Below are positions 25,919 through 34,493 of a stretch of DNA of 64,000 nt, one piece after another. The DNA is taken from assembly GCA_014237715.1 (NCBI GenBank), contig JAAZZG010000009.1, positions 20,710 to 84,709 of the forward strand, given 5' to 3'. The stretch's first letter is position 1; each line of letters opens with the position of its first letter. Origin of the DNA: Acidimicrobiales bacterium. GTDB taxonomy: Bacteria > Actinomycetota > Acidimicrobiia > Acidimicrobiales > MedAcidi-G1. The notes under the pieces are model-generated. The model was not told the origin of the DNA, searched no databases, and was given only the letters and a program-made list of their open reading frames with translations. The translations under genes and the position numbers were made by a program.

Positions 25919-26668
25919 ATGATTCGAGCAGCAGTAGTGGCAGTAGTGGCCTTGATCGCCGCCGGCTGTGGTGGAGGCGGCAGCGAGGCGGCACGCACGG
26001 TGACCCTGCTGGCCGAGGACGCACCGTCGGTGATCGTGGTCTCGACCACCGTGGCGCCCTCCACGACCGTGGCACCCACCACGGCGGCACCCACGACCGT
26101 AGAGATCATCGAGGAGGCCACGTCCACATCCGCAGAGGCCACGGCGTCCGAGACCAGCCTCGAGGTCGAGCCCGAACCGGAGGCGACCACGACGACGACT
26201 GAGGTGGTCAAGGAGACCATCCCGTTGGCCGAGCAGGATGTTCCCGCCGGGATCAAGATGATGGACTCCCTCGAGGAGTTCAACAGTTGCCTAGAGGAAG
26301 AGGGGACGACATTCATCGGTCGCCCCGATGCCGATCTGGGTCCCGAGGACCCGGTCAACCAGCCGGAGTACATCGAAGCGCTGACCCTGTGTGCAGCGAG
26401 GTCAGGCATCGTGACCGCCATGCAGGAGTTCCAGACGTCGAGGATCGGACGGTCCCCGGATCAGATCCGTGCGGCCAACGAGCAGTTCATCTACCTGGTG
26501 GGCTGCCTGCGAGGAAAGGGCTGGACGGTTAGCGACCCGATGCCCGATGCTGAGGGTTCGCTTGGTCCCAGTGAGGACTTCCAAGGTCCCGACGGCGATC
26601 TCGACCTCGGCGACATCCGCGGCTGTATCAGTGAGCAAAATCTGGCAGACGGAGGAGATGACCAGTGA
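25919..26668 (+). CDS. Lipoprotein with four conserved cysteines (copy 2)
   Basis: A 249-residue paralogue of the preceding lipoprotein. Lipobox LIAAGC, a Thr/Ala/Pro-rich linker, then the same domain: FNSCLEEEGTTF, LTLCAARSG, YLVGCLRGKGW and IRGCISEQN. The linker is shorter than in copy 1. GAGGAG stands 5 nt before the ATG, and the start is 4 nt after the copy 1 stop. The stop overlaps the next gene as GTGA. Two diverged copies kept side by side suggest distinct or hetero-paired roles. Confidence 0.85.
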   Translation: MIRAAVVAVVALIAAGCGGGGSEAARTVTLLAEDAPSVIVVSTTVAPSTTVAPTTAAPTTVEIIEEATSTSAEATASETSLEVEPEPEATTTTTEVVKETIPLAEQDVPAGIKMMDSLEEFNSCLEEEGTTFIGRPDADLGPEDPVNQPEYIEALTLCAARSGIVTAMQEFQTSRIGRSPDQIRAANEQFIYLVGCLRGKGWTVSDPMPDAEGSLGPSEDFQGPDGDLDLGDIRGCISEQNLADGGDDQ

Positions 26669-29520
26669 GGAAGCGCTTGAAGAGCCTGTTTTCCCTGGCC
26701 GTAGCGACGGCCTGTGTGGTGGCCATCGTGATGTGGCAGCCGTGGGCTGACGATGCGACGGTGGTGGATCTTGGGGTCGATCGGGCCATCGCCGAGTCGG
26801 TGTCGGTCCGGACGTTGACTGACGAGATCACTATCCGGGGCGAGCTGCGTCGCGACGAACTCCAGGTGGTGACCGCCGCGGTGGACGGCAAGGTTGGACA
26901 CGTGTCCGTGGAAGACGGGGACACCGTCAAGGCCGGTGATGCCCTGCTGACCATCGACGGCCGCGAGGTCGTCGCCGTGCTGGGCGATTTCGCGTTCTAC
27001 CGCCAGTTGGACGTGGGATCCGAAGGTCCAGACGTCCGACAGTTGGAGGACGTCCTGTCGTCTGCCGGCTACCAGGTGGGAGACGTGGACTCCCTCTATA
27101 CCGAAGAGACCCGATCCGGTCTTGCCGCGTGGCAGGCCGATCACGGTTACATCGGTGCGGCCCCCGAGGCCGACGAGGTCGTGACCGTCTCCCTGCAGGG
27201 CAATCCTGCGGGATATGTGGTCGGTCCGGTCAACGCCGTTTCAGTTCGCATCGGACCGGCGGTCGCCACCGCCGGTGAACTGCGCGAGAGCCAGTCGGCA
27301 GCAGTGATGAGCACCGTGGCAGCCGTTGTAGATGCGGCGGCCGTGGCCGACACGCCGGTTCCCACTTTGAGCCTGACCTCCGCGGCCGTGGTCGTCCAAG
27401 AGGGGCGACCCGTGGTGGTGACCATCTCCGCCGACGTGGCGCCGGTGGCCGACCTGGAGATACCGATCACCATCTCCGGCGACGTCATGGTCGGCGACGA
27501 CTACGTGGATCCGGACGACACAATTGTGCTGCCGGCCGGCAGCTTGTCGGTGGTAGTCGAGATTGAGACGCTTCTGGATGACGACCGCGAGCCTTACGAG
27601 GACCTGAAGGTGGCGATCGGGGGCGCGTTCGATTCGCTGGTCAGCGTCGCCTCCCAGACGCTCGTCGTGTTCGACCTTCAGGCCCAGATCGGCGACACGG
27701 AGTCGCGAAGGTCGGAACTGGTGGACGAGATCGCCGAGGCGGTGGCCGATGGTTGGTCTCTCGGTGAGTACGACAACCGTGTCGAGATAGTTGACCTCGA
27801 GAAGCGGAGACTCGAACTGCTGGACGAGATCGCCGAAGCCGAGGCGGACGTGGCGACGGAACAGACCGAGGTAGACGCGCTCGAGACGCTCTCCAGACTG
27901 AAGACCGACGTCGAACAGGAGTTGATGGACAAGGGCATCATCACTATGGCCAAGGCCATCGAATCCGACTACACCCCGGCAGTTGCTGAGGAGTTGATGG
28001 CCCTTGACACTGCGCTTGAGAATGCTGACGACGACCTCGAGGCCGAAGACATCACTGTGTCGGCCTGGAGAAAGGCCTTCAACGCTTACTACGACGCGCT
28101 GGAGGCCGCTGGGGAGGAGTCGGCTGAGCTCGAGGCGGCACGTGACGTCCTCGAGGCCGAGACCGATGCCCTCACCCTCCTCCGGGAGGAGCAGGATCGG
28201 TTGGGCTACCGGATGGAGGATGCCGAGGGCCGGCTCGCCGACGTCCTCGCTGCCGAGGATGACTCGTTGGCCCTTCTTCGCGATGAGCAGCAGAGGTTGA
28301 CCTACCTGCTCGAATCCCTTCACGAGGACCTCCGGGTGGCTCAGGCGGCCCGCTACGTGGTGGGCGATGCCGATGAGGTCACGGTCAGCATCGACGATCC
28401 CGACGTGCCCGACGTGCCGATCCTGGTCCTGCGGGCCGACGGTGAGACGATCGGCGAGGGCGGCTCGGCCACCTTCACCATCGAGACGAGTGTCGAGCTT
28501 GTGGAAGACCTCGACGTGTTCTACGTAGTGGAGGGTTCGGCCACCGCCGATGCCGATTTCAACGCACCGGACGGCGACATCACGATGAAGATGGGCCAAG
28601 AGCGGATCACGCTGTCCATCCCGGTCCGTAGCGATGACGACGTAGAGGGCGACGAGACCCTGACCGTGCGGCTGAGTGTCGACCCGTCGGCGAAGTACCG
28701 CCTAAGCGACCGTGACCGGGCCACCATCCTGATCGAGTCCTCCGACCTGCCCGAGCTGACGTTGGCCGGTGGTGGTGGCGTGGCTGAGGGCGACACAGCG
28801 GTAGTGACCATCGTGGCCGACCAGCCGCCGGACACCGACACGAGCGTCAACTACCAGGTCTCGGGTAGCGCCCAGGCGGGACAGGACTACGTAGTGGTCA
28901 CCGGTACCGCCCTACTGAGGGCTGGAGAACGTTCGGTCACCGTGGAGATCCGAACCATTAACGACGACGTGGTGTTCATGCCCGGAGACATGGTGGTGGC
29001 TGACTGGCCGGTCCGGGTGGGCACGGTGTCTGTCGTGGAGGGTGACTACGTGCAGCGCGGCACCCCATTGTTCGACCTCACCGAGCCGGTGTTCACCATC
29101 ACCCTGTTCGCCTCGCCGACCGACCGCGCCAAGCTGGCCGAGGGTCAGTCGGTGACGGTCAACCTCGACGCCGGCGACCAGGAGTCACCGGGAACCATTG
29201 TGGAACTGGACGACAACGCCACGGTGAGTGGAAGCAGTGAGACCTACGAGGGCGTTGTGGAGGCCGTCGAGGACCTCGTCGGCGTGGACGGCGCCGTGGT
29301 GACCATCGATGTGGTCGTCGAGGAGTCCCTGAATGCAGTGGTTGTTCCCATTGCCGCCGTGCTGTCGGACGGCGGCCAGCAGACAGTCCGGGTGGTGACT
29401 CCCGCTGGGGTCATCGAACGTCGGCCCATCGAGACCGGGATGTTGGATGGCGCCTACGTCGAGGTGGTGAGCGGCGTGGTGGCCGGAGAGTACGTCATCC
29501 TGGAGATCGACCGCTCGTGA
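26665..29520 (+). CDS. Giant membrane-fusion protein with PG-binding, Calx-beta and coiled-coil inserts
   Basis: A 951-residue periplasmic-adaptor (HlyD/MacA-like) protein. After one N-terminal membrane helix comes the first half of a lipoyl-like domain (GKVGHVSVEDGDTVKAGDAL, about 75-95), then a peptidoglycan-binding type-1 domain (about 110-165). A Calx-beta domain lies near 225-325. A long acidic coiled coil occupies about 335-580. Two further Calx-beta domains fill about 590-770 (DDDVEGDETLTVRL is typical). The second lipoyl half (VRVGTVSVVEGDYVQRGTPL, about 780-800) and the beta-barrel end follow. Ordinary adaptors are 350-500 residues. The GTG start overlaps the upstream stop by 4 nt and the end overlaps the ATPase gene by 4 nt. 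Confidence 0.88.
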   Translation: MRKRLKSLFSLAVATACVVAIVMWQPWADDATVVDLGVDRAIAESVSVRTLTDEITIRGELRRDELQVVTAAVDGKVGHVSVEDGDTVKAGDALLTIDGREVVAVLGDFAFYRQLDVGSEGPDVRQLEDVLSSAGYQVGDVDSLYTEETRSGLAAWQADHGYIGAAPEADEVVTVSLQGNPAGYVVGPVNAVSVRIGPAVATAGELRESQSAAVMSTVAAVVDAAAVADTPVPTLSLTSAAVVVQEGRPVVVTISADVAPVADLEIPITISGDVMVGDDYVDPDDTIVLPAGSLSVVVEIETLLDDDREPYEDLKVAIGGAFDSLVSVASQTLVVFDLQAQIGDTESRRSELVDEIAEAVADGWSLGEYDNRVEIVDLEKRRLELLDEIAEAEADVATEQTEVDALETLSRLKTDVEQELMDKGIITMAKAIESDYTPAVAEELMALDTALENADDDLEAEDITVSAWRKAFNAYYDALEAAGEESAELEAARDVLEAETDALTLLREEQDRLGYRMEDAEGRLADVLAAEDDSLALLRDEQQRLTYLLESLHEDLRVAQAARYVVGDADEVTVSIDDPDVPDVPILVLRADGETIGEGGSATFTIETSVELVEDLDVFYVVEGSATADADFNAPDGDITMKMGQERITLSIPVRSDDDVEGDETLTVRLSVDPSAKYRLSDRDRATILIESSDLPELTLAGGGGVAEGDTAVVTIVADQPPDTDTSVNYQVSGSAQAGQDYVVVTGTALLRAGERSVTVEIRTINDDVVFMPGDMVVADWPVRVGTVSVVEGDYVQRGTPLFDLTEPVFTITLFASPTDRAKLAEGQSVTVNLDAGDQESPGTIVELDDNATVSGSSETYEGVVEAVEDLVGVDGAVVTIDVVVEESLNAVVVPIAAVLSDGGQQTVRVVTPAGVIERRPIETGMLDGAYVEVVSGVVAGEYVILEIDRS

Positions 29521-30281
29521 CGGTCGCGTCACCACAGCGGGAGATACCCGTCGGCGAGGTCGTGTTGGCCCTTGAAGGGGTCTCGCGCGTGTACGGCACC
29601 GAGGTGCAGGTGCGGGCGCTCGACGACGTGTCGCTGGACATCCGGGCCGGCGAGTTCCTGTCCATCATCGGGCCGTCGGGATCCGGCAAGTCGACGATGC
29701 TCGGTCTCCTAGGGGTGCTGGACCTGCCGACTGATGGGGCCATCCGAGTACGAGGAACTGACGTGACCCGTCTGGCCGACGCTGAGCGGTCCCGACTTCG
29801 GGGTGAGGCCATCGGCTTCGTGTTCCAGCAGTTCCATCTGATTCCACATCTGACGGCGCTGGGAAACGTCGAGACGGCGCTGCTCTACCGGGGATTGACC
29901 CCTCGTGAGCGGCGGTCGCGGGCTATGTCGGCCCTTGAACAGGTCGGCCTTGGTGAGCGCCACGACCACCGCCCAGTGCAGATGTCGGGCGGCGAGCAGC
30001 AGCGGGTGGCCATTGCCCGGGCCATCTCGACGGATCCCGGGGTTGTGCTGGCCGATGAGCCGACCGGGGCACTCGACAGTCGCAATGCCGAGAACGTGAT
30101 GCAGATCTTTGCGGACCTGCAGTCGCCCGAACGAGCCATCTGCATTGTCACCCATGACATGGACGTGGCGGATGCGACTCGGCGCAGGATCTCCATGTTG
30201 GATGGGAAGATCGTGGCCGACGAGATGCTCGGTGGCCCATCTGGTGGCCTAGCTGAGACAGGGGCGGGGGCCGGATCTTGA
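29517..30281 (+). CDS. MacB/LolD-type ABC transporter ATPase
   Basis: A 254-residue ATPase of the MacB/LolD/FtsE group. Walker A is GPSGSGKST, the Q-loop region FVFQQFHLIPHLT, signature [14 protein letters not shown], Walker B VVLADEPTGALD and H-loop VTHDMD. Such ATPases do not drive channels but couple ATP use to FtsX-like permeases (mechanotransmission). It overlaps both neighbours by 4 nt (GTGA and TTGA), fixing it in one complex with the adaptor and the permease. Confidence 0.94.
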   Translation: MTVASPQREIPVGEVVLALEGVSRVYGTEVQVRALDDVSLDIRAGEFLSIIGPSGSGKSTMLGLLGVLDLPTDGAIRVRGTDVTRLADAERSRLRGEAIGFVFQQFHLIPHLTALGNVETALLYRGLTPRERRSRAMSALEQVGLGERHDHRPVQMSGGEQQRVAIARAISTDPGVVLADEPTGALDSRNAENVMQIFADLQSPERAICIVTHDMDVADATRRRISMLDGKIVADEMLGGPSGGLAETGAGAGS

Positions 30282-31465
30282 GGCGCTTCCGGGAACTGGT
30301 CGGCGTGGCCACCGCCGGGTTGACGGCCCGCAAGATCCGGACGTTACTCATCATGCTCGGCCCGATCCTGGGCGTGTCGGCCATCGTTGCCGCCATCGGC
30401 ATCAACGAGAGTTCCAAGGGTCACCTCAAGGCCAAGCTCCAGGAGCTGGGTACCGACCTGATCGTGGTGAATGCCGCGGCAGGGTTCGGATTCGGCCAGG
30501 ATCCGGTCATCGAGGCTGCCGCCGTGGCCCGTGTCGGACGACTGCCCGACGTGGTGGCGGTGACCGGCACCCGTCAGCTGTCTGACATCGTGACCGTGCC
30601 GTTTTCTGGAGCGGAGGACTACTACCGGGCCTTCCCCGTCCCGGTGATAGCCACGGGCCCCGAGCTGCCCGACACTCTGGAGGTGCCGATGATCTCGGGA
30701 CGGTTCCTGAACGCCTTCGACAAGGAGTCCAGCGCCCGGGTGGCCGTCATCGGGCGGGATCTGGCCGACGAGTACGGCTATCTGGCGGGGGAGTCGCGCA
30801 CCATTGAGCTGAACGGCTTGGAGTACGGCGTGGTCGGGGTTCTGGACTGGGTCCTATTGGAACCGTCGATGGATTCGGCGGTGTTCGTGACGTTCGCGGC
30901 GGCGGTCGCCGACTGGGATCTGGACGATCCCGATCCGAGTCGTCTGTACGTCCGGGCTCCCACCAACACCGCGATGGTGGCCAAGGAGATCCCCATCGTG
31001 GTCAGCCTCGGCGGGCCGGACGGGGCCAATGCCTCGGTGCCCACGGATCTGCTGGACGCTCAGTCGCAGGTTGACGAGAGCCTCAACAACCTGACCAAGA
31101 TGATGGGTGGGCTGGCCCTCATCGTGGGTGGTGTGGGCATCGCCAATGTGATGTCCATCTCGGTGATCCAGCGATCTTCGGAGATCGGGATCCGGCGGGC
31201 CCTGGGACACAGTCGGGGGACCATCGCCGTCCAGTTTTTGTTCGAGGCCCTCGTAGTGGGGGTGTTCGGGGGAATCCTCGGGGCGCTGGTAGGTGCCGGT
31301 GTGGTCTGGGGTGTGGCGGCCCAAAGGGGCTACACCATGGTGCTGAGCGTGGCCGGACTCGCCGGGTGGGCACTGGTCTCGGTCGGCGTTGCCGTGGTGG
31401 CGGGCCTCTATCCGTCGTCCAAGGCAGCCCGTCTGGAGCCGTTGGAGACCCTCCGTCTCGGCTGA
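30278..31465 (+). CDS. FtsX/MacB-type ABC permease
   Basis: A 395-residue permease: one N-terminal helix (about 18-42, ending before NESSKGH), a large extracytoplasmic MacB_PCD-like domain (about 45-255), then three C-terminal helices (about 270-390) with GGVGIANVMSISVIQRSSEIGIRR-type sequence, the hallmark of MacB/FtsX proteins. The TTG start overlaps the ATPase stop by 4 nt. With the adaptor it should form a tripartite-like exporter, but in a Gram-positive-type envelope there is no TolC, so the adaptor's PG-binding domain may anchor it to the wall. Confidence 0.92.
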   Translation: MRRFRELVGVATAGLTARKIRTLLIMLGPILGVSAIVAAIGINESSKGHLKAKLQELGTDLIVVNAAAGFGFGQDPVIEAAAVARVGRLPDVVAVTGTRQLSDIVTVPFSGAEDYYRAFPVPVIATGPELPDTLEVPMISGRFLNAFDKESSARVAVIGRDLADEYGYLAGESRTIELNGLEYGVVGVLDWVLLEPSMDSAVFVTFAAAVADWDLDDPDPSRLYVRAPTNTAMVAKEIPIVVSLGGPDGANASVPTDLLDAQSQVDESLNNLTKMMGGLALIVGGVGIANVMSISVIQRSSEIGIRRALGHSRGTIAVQFLFEALVVGVFGGILGALVGAGVVWGVAAQRGYTMVLSVAGLAGWALVSVGVAVVAGLYPSSKAARLEPLETLRLG

Positions 31466-31485
31466 TGACGCCTGGTTGCGGGCCC

Positions 31486-31491
31486 TAGCAT
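31486..31491 (+). promoter_or_regulatory. Candidate -10 box for rsgA
   Basis: TAGCAT, eight bases, then ATG; no ribosome site between. Confidence 0.4.
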
Positions 31492-31499
31492 CGGTCCCG

Positions 31500-32504
31500 A
31501 TGGATCCTGACCTTCTGCACGCCTTCGGCTGGACCGGGAAAGCGCGCCCCGACGACGGCCGTCTGGGTCGGATCGTGCGGGTCGATCGGGGCGAGTGCGA
31601 CGTGGTGACTGACGAGGGTCGTCTCCGGGTGCTTTCTGATTCACAACGTTCCCAGGACCTGCTGGCGCCGGCCACCGGCGACTGGGTGGTGGTAGTCGAC
31701 GATCCCGAGTTGGGTCCGCTGATCTCGCGTGTGCTGGAACGGTCCAACACGGTGTCGCGCCGTGACCCGTCCGAGGCGGTCATCGAGCAGGTCCTGGTGG
31801 CCAACGTGGACCTGGTACTCATCGTGCATGGACTGGACCGGCCCCTTCCGCCGGGTCGTCTCGAGCGTTTCCTCGTCGTGGGCTGGGATAGCGGAGCCGA
31901 GGTGGTCGTGGTCCTGACCAAGGCAGATCGGGAACCCGAGGCCGCCATCGAGGTCGCGGCCACCGTCCGGGCACTGGCTCCCGATGTCGAGGTTCTGGTC
32001 GTCGGCATGGGGCGTGACTGTCCAGGGCATGAACAGGTCGCCTCGCTGATGGCACCCGGGCGGACCGTGGCTCTGTTGGGGGAGTCGGGAGCCGGAAAGT
32101 CGACACTGGTCAACGCCCTGGTGGGCGACGAGGTGCTGGCTACTGCGGCGGTGCGAGCCGGCGACTCTAAGGGTCGCCACACCACAGTGAGCCGGGAGCT
32201 GGTTCTGCGTCCTGGCGGGGGCTTGATGGTCGATACGCCGGGAATCCGGGCCGTGGGGATCTGGGATGCCGAGGAGTCTCTCTCCCGGGTGTTCGGTGAC
32301 CTCGAGGAGCGGTCCGCCGACTGTCGGTTCGCCGATTGTGCCCATGACACCGAGCCGGACTGCGCTGTCCGGGCCGAGGTCGAGGCCGGCCGGGTGGATC
32401 ACCGACGGGTTGACCGTTTCCGGTCGTTGCGTGCCGAATTGGTCGAGCAGCGTGAACGTGAGGTGGATCGGGAACGGCGATCCGGTCGGGGGCGCCGCCG
32501 CTAG
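31500..32504 (+). CDS. rsgA: Ribosome small-subunit GTPase RsgA
   Basis: A 334-residue circularly permuted GTPase that helps 30S maturation. An N-terminal OB domain is followed by the G motifs in permuted order: VLTKAD (G4), then GESGAGKSTLVNAL (G1), then MVDTPGIR (G3). The C-terminal zinc knuckle is CRFADCAHDTEPDCAV. The ATG at 31500 gives the standard N-terminus; longer frames run into the permease gene. The end converges on the acyl-CoA ligase gene with only 4 nt between. Confidence 0.95.
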   Translation: MDPDLLHAFGWTGKARPDDGRLGRIVRVDRGECDVVTDEGRLRVLSDSQRSQDLLAPATGDWVVVVDDPELGPLISRVLERSNTVSRRDPSEAVIEQVLVANVDLVLIVHGLDRPLPPGRLERFLVVGWDSGAEVVVVLTKADREPEAAIEVAATVRALAPDVEVLVVGMGRDCPGHEQVASLMAPGRTVALLGESGAGKSTLVNALVGDEVLATAAVRAGDSKGRHTTVSRELVLRPGGGLMVDTPGIRAVGIWDAEESLSRVFGDLEERSADCRFADCAHDTEPDCAVRAEVEAGRVDHRRVDRFRSLRAELVEQREREVDRERRSGRGRRR

Positions 32505-32508
32505 GAGT

Positions 32509-34026
32509 TCAGTCGCCCGTCTGGCTTCGCGCCTCATGGGCGGCCAGGGTTCGGCGGTCCAGCTTGTCGCCTGCGTTCAGTGGGAGCCGATCCACGATGC
32601 GGACGGCTCCGGGCAGCTTGTAGCCCGACAGGTCGTCGTGTCCGTGGGCTATCAGGTCATGCAGGGTCGGCGGATGGTCCGGATCGGCCGGAACTATGAC
32701 GGCAACGCCGATCTCGCCCATGGTTGAGTCAGGCCGGGGCACCACGGCCACCTGGGCAACCGCCGGATGGGTGCCCAGCACCGCCTCGACCTCGAGCGGG
32801 TAGACGTTGTAGCCGCCACGGATGTACATCTCCTTGACCCGTCCGGCCAGCCGGAAGCAACCGGCGTCGTCCACGTGGGCCAGGTCGCCGGTGCGGAGCC
32901 AGCCGTCGACCAGAGCTTCGGTGCTCCCCCCTGGGTCGTTCCAGTAGCCGGACATGGCACTCGGCGTCTGTAGCCATAGTTCGCCTACCTCGCCGTCGGT
33001 GAGGGTCTGACTGTCGCCGTCGCGGACCTCGGCGGCAACCCCTGGGCGGGGTCGCCCCACCGTGTAGAGCGCCTCGTCGTCGTCGGCGTCCAACGCCGTA
33101 CCCAGACCGGTGCCACCGGATTCGGTGGACGAGTAACGGATCGAATAGGCCGCGCCGAATCGTTCACGGGCCTCAATGACCAGCGCTGGCGGCGACGGTC
33201 CTGCACCAACCACGATGGACCGCACGCACGACAGGTCCCGATCGTCGAATCCCGGCTCCTGCATGAGGAGCGAGATCTGGGCGGCGACCCCGTTCACGGC
33301 CGGGAGTCGGTACCGCTCCACCAGGTCCAGGAGGCCGCTGGCTGTCCAGCGGTCCATGACGTGGATGGTGGCGCCCGAGGCCAGCTGCCACCCGAGTTTG
33401 GTCATCACACCGACGTGAGCGAACGCCGTGCCGCTGACCATGTGGCCGCCCGATCCCCATGCGCCACCGGTATCCAGAGCATGGATGGCTACCAGTTGCC
33501 GGTCGGTGAACCAGGCGCCGCGGGGATCGCCGGTGGTACCGGACGTGAAGCAAATGCAGGTCGGCCGGTCAGGGTCCGCTGGGACGGCCGGGACGACCCC
33601 CCCATGGCCCCGGAGGCCGGCCAGCAGCTGGGTTGGATCCGTACTGTTGTCGACCAGCTCGACGCGACAATCTTCGGGAATCCCATCGGAGAGGGCATCG
33701 TTGGCCAGGATCAGGTCAGGATCGACGGCCTCGACGATGAGAGCTCGTTCTCGAGCCCGGAGACGGGGATTGGCACCCGCGGTGGCCGCTCCGACCTTGG
33801 CGGCTGCTAGGTATCCCACCGCGTACTCGAGGCCGGAAGGCAGGGAGAGCAGGAGGACGCTGCCGGGCCCTAGTCCTCGGCCGGCCAGCCCGGCGGCCAC
33901 CTCGTCGCTGGCCCGGTCGAGTTCCCGGTAGGACAATTCGGTGCCGTCGGCCAGCTGGAACGCTGCCCGATTGCCGAACCGGCGGGCAGCCTCGGCCACC
34001 GTTTCAGCTAGCAGGGGCCTGTTCAT
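32509..34026 (-). CDS. AMP-dependent acyl-CoA synthetase/ligase
   Basis: A 505-residue member of the acyl-adenylate-forming superfamily. The P-loop-like motif reads FTSGTTGDPRGAW, with Arg where Lys is usual. YSSTESGG is the A5-type motif, DGWLRTGDLAHVD the adenylate-binding Asp region, GRVKEMYIRGGYNVYP the hinge, and PLNAGDKLDRR carries the C-terminal catalytic lysine. The acyl substrate cannot be told; the fatty-acid genes around suggest a medium- or long-chain acid. It follows the ArsC-like selenoprotein gene by 50 nt on the same strand. Confidence 0.9.
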   Translation of the reverse strand: MNRPLLAETVAEAARRFGNRAAFQLADGTELSYRELDRASDEVAAGLAGRGLGPGSVLLLSLPSGLEYAVGYLAAAKVGAATAGANPRLRARERALIVEAVDPDLILANDALSDGIPEDCRVELVDNSTDPTQLLAGLRGHGGVVPAVPADPDRPTCICFTSGTTGDPRGAWFTDRQLVAIHALDTGGAWGSGGHMVSGTAFAHVGVMTKLGWQLASGATIHVMDRWTASGLLDLVERYRLPAVNGVAAQISLLMQEPGFDDRDLSCVRSIVVGAGPSPPALVIEARERFGAAYSIRYSSTESGGTGLGTALDADDDEALYTVGRPRPGVAAEVRDGDSQTLTDGEVGELWLQTPSAMSGYWNDPGGSTEALVDGWLRTGDLAHVDDAGCFRLAGRVKEMYIRGGYNVYPLEVEAVLGTHPAVAQVAVVPRPDSTMGEIGVAVIVPADPDHPPTLHDLIAHGHDDLSGYKLPGAVRIVDRLPLNAGDKLDRRTLAAHEARSQTGD

Positions 34027-34076
34027 CTAGTTCCCGTCCTGCGAGCGCTCATCAGGTCACCGGTCGATCGGAGATC

Positions 34077-34448
34077 TCAGGCGTCGAGGAGTTCGAGGAT
34101 GCGATCGGCCGGTCGGGCGACTACCGCCCGGTTGCCGAGGATTCCAATGGGTCGCTGCATGAGTTCGGGATGTGCGGAGATCAGGTCGACCACGACGGTC
34201 GGATCATCCAGCGACGTCGGGTCGACGTTCAACGCATCGAACCCGTCTCCCCGGCGGATCATCTCCGCGGGGCCCAGAGTGACCATGTCCAGGATTCGCA
34301 CCAGCAGGTCGTGATCCAGCGGCTCGTCCATGTATTCGATGACGTCGAACTCGACGCCGCGCTCCTCGAGAATTCCGAGGGCGCCCCGGGACTTCCCTCA
34401 GACCGGGTTGTGGACGAGTAGGAGCCGACGGGGATCGATGGAAGCCAT
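34077..34448 (-). CDS. ArsC/Spx-family selenoprotein (UGA at the catalytic position), copy 1
   Basis: Read through one in-frame TGA (34400-34398), the frame gives a 123-residue ArsC-fold protein. The N-terminus is LLLVHNPVUGKSRGALGILE, where U is the TGA codon at residue 17. The arsenate reductase family has H-N-P-x-C-x-x-S-R here, so the TGA replaces exactly the catalytic cysteine. The C-terminus RPIGILGNRAVVARP matches the family's conserved end. A SECIS-like hairpin follows the TGA. Start ATG 34448 has a TACCGT box 7 nt upstream. It is probably a thiol- or arsenate-type oxidoreductase; the real substrate is unknown. Ordinary calling would report only the 84 residues from 34331. Pseudogene is the alternative, but it would be a coincidence to hit this codon. 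Confidence 0.87.
34359..34384 (-). promoter_or_regulatory. SECIS-like hairpin of ArsC selenoprotein 1
   Basis: Within the coding region: GCGC + CCTCG, loop GAATTCT, CGAGG + bulged A + GCGC. The apical loop starts with G and begins after 22 nt following the UGA, inside the 16-37 nt range described for bacterial SECIS elements. Confidence 0.65.
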
Positions 34449-34455
34449 GCGCCGG

Positions 34456-34461
34456 ACGGTA
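34456..34461 (-). promoter_or_regulatory. Candidate -10 box for ArsC selenoprotein 1
   Basis: TACCGT, seven bases, then ATG; leaderless pattern. It is divergent from the ybaK-side promoter 20 bp away. Confidence 0.45.
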
Positions 34462-34481
34462 CCGCGCGCTTCGCCCGCCCC

Positions 34482-34487
34482 TAGAAT
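34482..34487 (+). promoter_or_regulatory. Candidate -10 box for the ybaK leader ORF
   Basis: TAGAAT, six bases, then GTG at 34494, which opens a 27-codon leader frame rather than ybaK itself. Confidence 0.45.
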
Positions 34488-34493
34488 CGTCGC

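Noticed and set aside
27241..28599. 452-residue minus-strand frame antisense to the Calx-beta adaptor
   Set aside because: No domain, and the plus-strand protein is well supported by motifs and operon overlaps.
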